In this document: positions 43,543 to 46,170 of the stretch, in pieces
How positions within the stretch are numbered: the stretch's first letter is position 1
How the letters are laid out: the number at the start of each line of letters is the position of its first letter
NCBI RefSeq assembly: GCF_001975785.1
Contig: NZ_MSFI01000018.1
Location: 1 to 46,170, forward strand
Reading direction: 5' to 3'
Source of the DNA: Domibacillus epiphyticus
GTDB lineage: Bacteria; Bacillota; Bacilli; Bacillales; Domibacillaceae
Length of the DNA stretch: 46,170 bases
Notes under the pieces: generated by a model
Told to the model about the DNA's origin: nothing
The model's database searches: none
What the model saw: the letters and a program-made list of their open reading frames with translations, nothing else
Translations under genes and position numbers: made by a program

Positions 43543-44547
43543 TTATCGTTTGATCGCTTTCTTACCGAACGCAACCGCTAGAATAATAATTAATCCTTTA
43601 ATGATCATTTGTTGGCTGACATCAAGACCCATGATGATCAAGCCATTGTTGATTGTTCCGATCATTAATGAACCAATAACAGTTCCGATAACCGTTCCTA
43701 CGCCACCAAACAGGCTTGTCCCGCCAAGAATAACAGCCGCGATAACAGAAAGCTCGTCTCCTTCACCAAATGTAAAACGGCCCGCGTGCATACGCCCTGC
43801 ATAAAGAAGTCCTGCAAATCCTGCCATGAAACCTGAACCTAGGAATACGAGAAGCTTAATACGCTGCGTTTTCACGCCTGAAAATCTTGCCGCACTTTCA
43901 TTTCCGCCTGTTGCAAGTGTCTGTCTTCCGAAAGATGTTTTCCGGAGTAAAATGTGAGCAATAATGGTTGCTGCGACTGTCCAAACTAAAAGAATTGGAA
44001 CCGGGCCGATATCGCCTGAACCGAACACAAAATTAAATGTCGAATCAACAATCGGAACAGGTGCTGTATCTGTAATCCACATGGCAAGCCCTGCGACTGT
44101 CCCCATGGTGCCGAGCGTAACAAGAAATGAAGGAATGGCTAATTTCGTAACAAGCAATCCGTTCACCAAACCAACAAGAAGTCCTGTTCCCAAACCAACT
44201 GCAACGCCGCCCATCATGCCATACCCTGCCTGTAATGTCAGCGCAGCTGTGAGTGACGACAACGCGGCAATCGAACCGACTGAAAGATCAATTTCCCCCG
44301 TACTAATAACAAATGTCATCGCAAGCCCCATTAAAGAAATCATCGCTGTTTGGCGAATAATGTTCAATAAGTTATCTGTTGACACGAATCCCTGATCGTG
44401 AAGTGTGACAGAGAAATAAATAATGACGCCAATAAAAGCAAGATAGACAATATAATCACGCCAGTCTAAGCCTTTGAACCCTTTGACTGAATGGCTTCCT
44501 ACAGCAACTGTGTCGTTTACGGTTGTATTAGAATCCTTGGATTGCAT
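43543..44547 (-). CDS. Sugar ABC transporter permease (RbsC type)
   Basis: 334 residues from the ATG at 44547, eight bases after AGGAGG; an open stretch of 26 codons upstream lies inside the ATPase gene. About 8-10 hydrophobic helices, with the family signature STGEIDLSVGSIAALSS (about 91-107) and the ATPase-contact loop near GGNESAARFSGVKTQRIKL. Imports a monosaccharide or similar small sugar with the ATPase it overlaps by 20 bases and the RbsB-like lipoprotein encoded downstream. Confidence 0.92.
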   Translation of the reverse strand: MQSKDSNTTVNDTVAVGSHSVKGFKGLDWRDYIVYLAFIGVIIYFSVTLHDQGFVSTDNLLNIIRQTAMISLMGLAMTFVISTGEIDLSVGSIAALSSLTAALTLQAGYGMMGGVAVGLGTGLLVGLVNGLLVTKLAIPSFLVTLGTMGTVAGLAMWITDTAPVPIVDSTFNFVFGSGDIGPVPILLVWTVAATIIAHILLRKTSFGRQTLATGGNESAARFSGVKTQRIKLLVFLGSGFMAGFAGLLYAGRMHAGRFTFGEGDELSVIAAVILGGTSLFGGVGTVIGTVIGSLMIGTINNGLIIMGLDVSQQMIIKGLIIILAVAFGKKAIKR

Positions 44548-46033
44548 GTTGTAGTTCCTCCTCTGTGTTGATCTCCCTTCTTTGGAGCTCCTTAATAATT
44601 CTTCCTTCATGCATGACCAGTACACGATCGCTTAAAGCTAGAAGTTCAGGCAGCTCTGAAGAAATAACCAAAATTGCTTTTCCACTGTCTGCAAGTTCGC
44701 GAATGACATCCACTATTTCCGTCTTCGCCCCGATATCGACACCAATTGTCGGCTCATCCAGCATGAGGACAGCAGGATCATTCGCAAGCCATTTAGCCAG
44801 AACGATTTTTTGCTGGTTTCCACCAGACAACAAATTCGTCATTTTATAAATATCATCTGTTTTAATGTTCAGTTTTTTAACGAAATCATTGGCTACCTTA
44901 TTTGCTTTTTTATCGTCAATAAGCAGGCCCTTCTGCATTTTCGACAAAATCGGAAGCATGATATTGTCTTTTACGCTATGTTCAAGAACAAGTCCCTGCA
45001 CCCGCCGGTCTTCCGGAATAAGCGCTAGACCCGCTTTAACTGCATCAGACGCATTTTTAATGTTTTGTTTTTGACCATTTACAATAATGTCACCGCTATC
45101 TTTTGGTCCAGTACCAAATACAGCGCTTACCGTCTCAGTTCTTCCGCTGCCCATCAATCCTGCGATGCCGACTATTTCTCCCGGATAGAGGTTAAAATTA
45201 ACGTCCTGTACTTTTGAGCCCAGGTTTAAATTTTTCACTTCCAGCACAGGTGAAGCGGTTTTATCGTACTCTCTTTCTACCCATTCAAATGCTTTATCCA
45301 TACCCGATCCGACAATGTACTGAATCACCATATCAAGATCGATTTGTTTGCAATCTTCAGTCGCAACGTGTTTGCCGTCACGTAAAATCGTAATCCTGTC
45401 ACAAATTTCCAAAATTTCATCCATTCGATGCGAAATATAAATGATCGCATACCCTTTGGCTTTTAATTGATTAATAAAAGAGAATAATATTTCTGTTTCT
45501 TTTTTTGTTAAGGAAGCAGTTGGTTCATCCATTACGAGAATTTTTGTCTCTTGTGATAAAGCTTTCGCGATTTCTGTCATTTGCCAATATCCGACACCCA
45601 AATTGCCGACAAGTTCATTGGGATCAATATCAACTTCAAGTTCCTTTAGCAAATTGCGGGTTTTTGCCACACATTCTTTATCGTTTAATAACCCGAAAGA
45701 CGTTTTGTCTTCCCTTGTCAGAAAAATATTTTGTGCTACCGTAAGCGTAGGAATTAAACTGAACTCCTGAAAGATCATTGAAATGTAGTTTTTTCTAGCA
45801 TCGTCTGTATTTTTAATAACAACAGGTTTTCCGTCGATCAAAATTTCACCCTGATCAGCTGTATATACACCCGTTAAAATTTTCATCAGTGTCGATTTAC
45901 CGGCTCCATTTCCGCCCATTAACGCATGAACTTCGCCTTTTCTCACAGAAAAATCGACTGAGTCAAGAACTGTGATACCATTAAATGCCTTTGAGATATT
46001 TTTCATTGCAAGCATCGGCTGTTCCAATCTCAT
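44528..46033 (-). CDS. Sugar ABC transporter ATP-binding protein (RbsA type, two ATPase domains)
   Basis: 501 residues, two fused nucleotide-binding domains as in RbsA/MglA. The first has Walker A GGNGAGKST, LSQ signature and VMDEPTASLT. The second has the degenerate Walker A GLMGSGRTE usual for this group and LLSGGNQQKIVLAKWL plus MLDEPTIGVDIGAK. The start at 46033 (ATG) has AAGGTGA very close to it; a TTG two codons later (46027) is better spaced, so the N-terminus is uncertain by two residues. Confidence 0.92.
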   Translation of the reverse strand: MRLEQPMLAMKNISKAFNGITVLDSVDFSVRKGEVHALMGGNGAGKSTLMKILTGVYTADQGEILIDGKPVVIKNTDDARKNYISMIFQEFSLIPTLTVAQNIFLTREDKTSFGLLNDKECVAKTRNLLKELEVDIDPNELVGNLGVGYWQMTEIAKALSQETKILVMDEPTASLTKKETEILFSFINQLKAKGYAIIYISHRMDEILEICDRITILRDGKHVATEDCKQIDLDMVIQYIVGSGMDKAFEWVEREYDKTASPVLEVKNLNLGSKVQDVNFNLYPGEIVGIAGLMGSGRTETVSAVFGTGPKDSGDIIVNGQKQNIKNASDAVKAGLALIPEDRRVQGLVLEHSVKDNIMLPILSKMQKGLLIDDKKANKVANDFVKKLNIKTDDIYKMTNLLSGGNQQKIVLAKWLANDPAVLMLDEPTIGVDIGAKTEIVDVIRELADSGKAILVISSELPELLALSDRVLVMHEGRIIKELQRREINTEEELQHAIQGF

Positions 46034-46050
46034 TCACCTTCTTTTTAACA

Positions 46051-46070
46051 GGGGCTGCAACAGCAGCCCC
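46051..46070 (-). terminator. Intercistronic hairpin before the sugar ABC operon genes
   Basis: Perfect 8-bp GC-rich arms GGGGCTGC and GCAGCCCC with loop AACA. No T-run follows on the minus strand (TGTTAAAAAG), so it is probably an attenuating or mRNA-protecting hairpin between the upstream oxidoreductase and the ATPase, not a full terminator. Confidence 0.5.
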
Positions 46071-46092
46071 CGTATATTTTATTCACGATTAA

Positions 46093-46170
46093 TTATTTTG
46101 AAAGGCTAATCCATTCGCCTTTTTCAGCAGATTCAAGAATCGCGTCAGAAATGACCGCAATTTGATATCC
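46093..46170 (-). CDS. Gfo/Idh/MocA family oxidoreductase, C-terminal fragment
   Basis: The last 25 codons of a gene that runs in from the right edge, ending with TAA at 46095-46093. The peptide runs GYQIAVISDAILESAEKGEW and then to a short tail. This is the usual C-terminal helix of Gfo/Idh/MocA dehydrogenases (compare SMSITDAILESHEQQKWV at the end of the complete one in this window), and it resembles levoglucosan-dehydrogenase C-termini from memory. Likely the first known gene of the importer operon within reach of the window. Confidence 0.78.
   Translation of the reverse strand, partial: GYQIAVISDAILESAEKGEWISLSK

Noticed and set aside
1-46170. Possible circular molecule because both ends cut similar genes
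   Set aside because: Joining the ends would put the two fragments out of frame, and the middle of the protein would be missing.

Overview
The window looks like chromosomal DNA of a Bacillaceae member. The evidence is strong AGGAGG-type ribosome binding sites, frequent TTG/GTG starts, many short hairpin-plus-T terminators, CysJI, PncB and PdaC-like proteins of Bacillus type, and a cobalamin operon in the cbiW-cbiH60-cbiX-cbiJ-cbiC-cbiD-cbiET-cbiL-cbiF-cbiG-cbiA order known from Bacillus (Priestia) megaterium. I see no phage, insertion sequence, tRNA, rRNA or CRISPR array. Almost every gene lies on the minus strand; the one clear plus-strand gene is an MFS exporter.

Layout from the left. Positions 1-44 hold the first codons of a Gfo/Idh/MocA oxidoreductase, preceded by a gene-free control region with three identical 14-bp palindromes. 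Then come sulfite reductase (cysJ-cysI), a polar amino acid ABC transporter, nicotinate phosphoribosyltransferase (pncB), a CNNM/CorC-type membrane protein and a PdaC-like polysaccharide deacetylase. From 24725 down to 11781 runs one 15-gene operon behind a cobalamin riboswitch. It encodes the anaerobic (early cobalt insertion) route from sirohydrochlorin to cobyrinate a,c-diamide, followed directly by the cobalt importer cbiMNQO.

Upstream of the cobalamin operon lie a pirin, an OmpR-type two-component system with two PepSY proteins (resembling ykoG/ykoH/ykoI/ykoJ), and a divergent TetR/MFS efflux pair. Next are a DinB-fold protein, a CAP-domain secreted protein, an amidase_6 protein, a strong candidate for a free-standing structured ncRNA (about 33947-34211), an IclR regulator, malate synthase G and a 31-codon membrane microprotein gene.

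From 37762 to the right end is a sugar catabolic cluster: an RbsA/RbsC/RbsB-like importer, two Gfo/Idh/MocA dehydrogenases (one cut by the window edge), two xylose-isomerase-like TIM-barrel proteins, a zinc alcohol dehydrogenase and an ABM-fold protein. This set resembles oxidation, rearrangement and reduction routes through 3-keto sugars (levoglucosan lgd and E. coli ycjQRS type). A variant of the left-end palindrome lies before the ABM/binding-protein unit, and a CcpA-like cre site lies before the binding-protein gene. The two ends of the window may therefore belong to one sugar regulon separated by housekeeping genes.

The observations most worth a second look are the unassigned ncRNA, the proposed 3-keto-sugar cluster with its shared operator, a palindrome that can hide the Shine-Dalgarno of the CNNM/CorC gene, and the habit of placing stop codons inside terminator hairpins. 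All assignments were made by reading the sequence; no database search was run.
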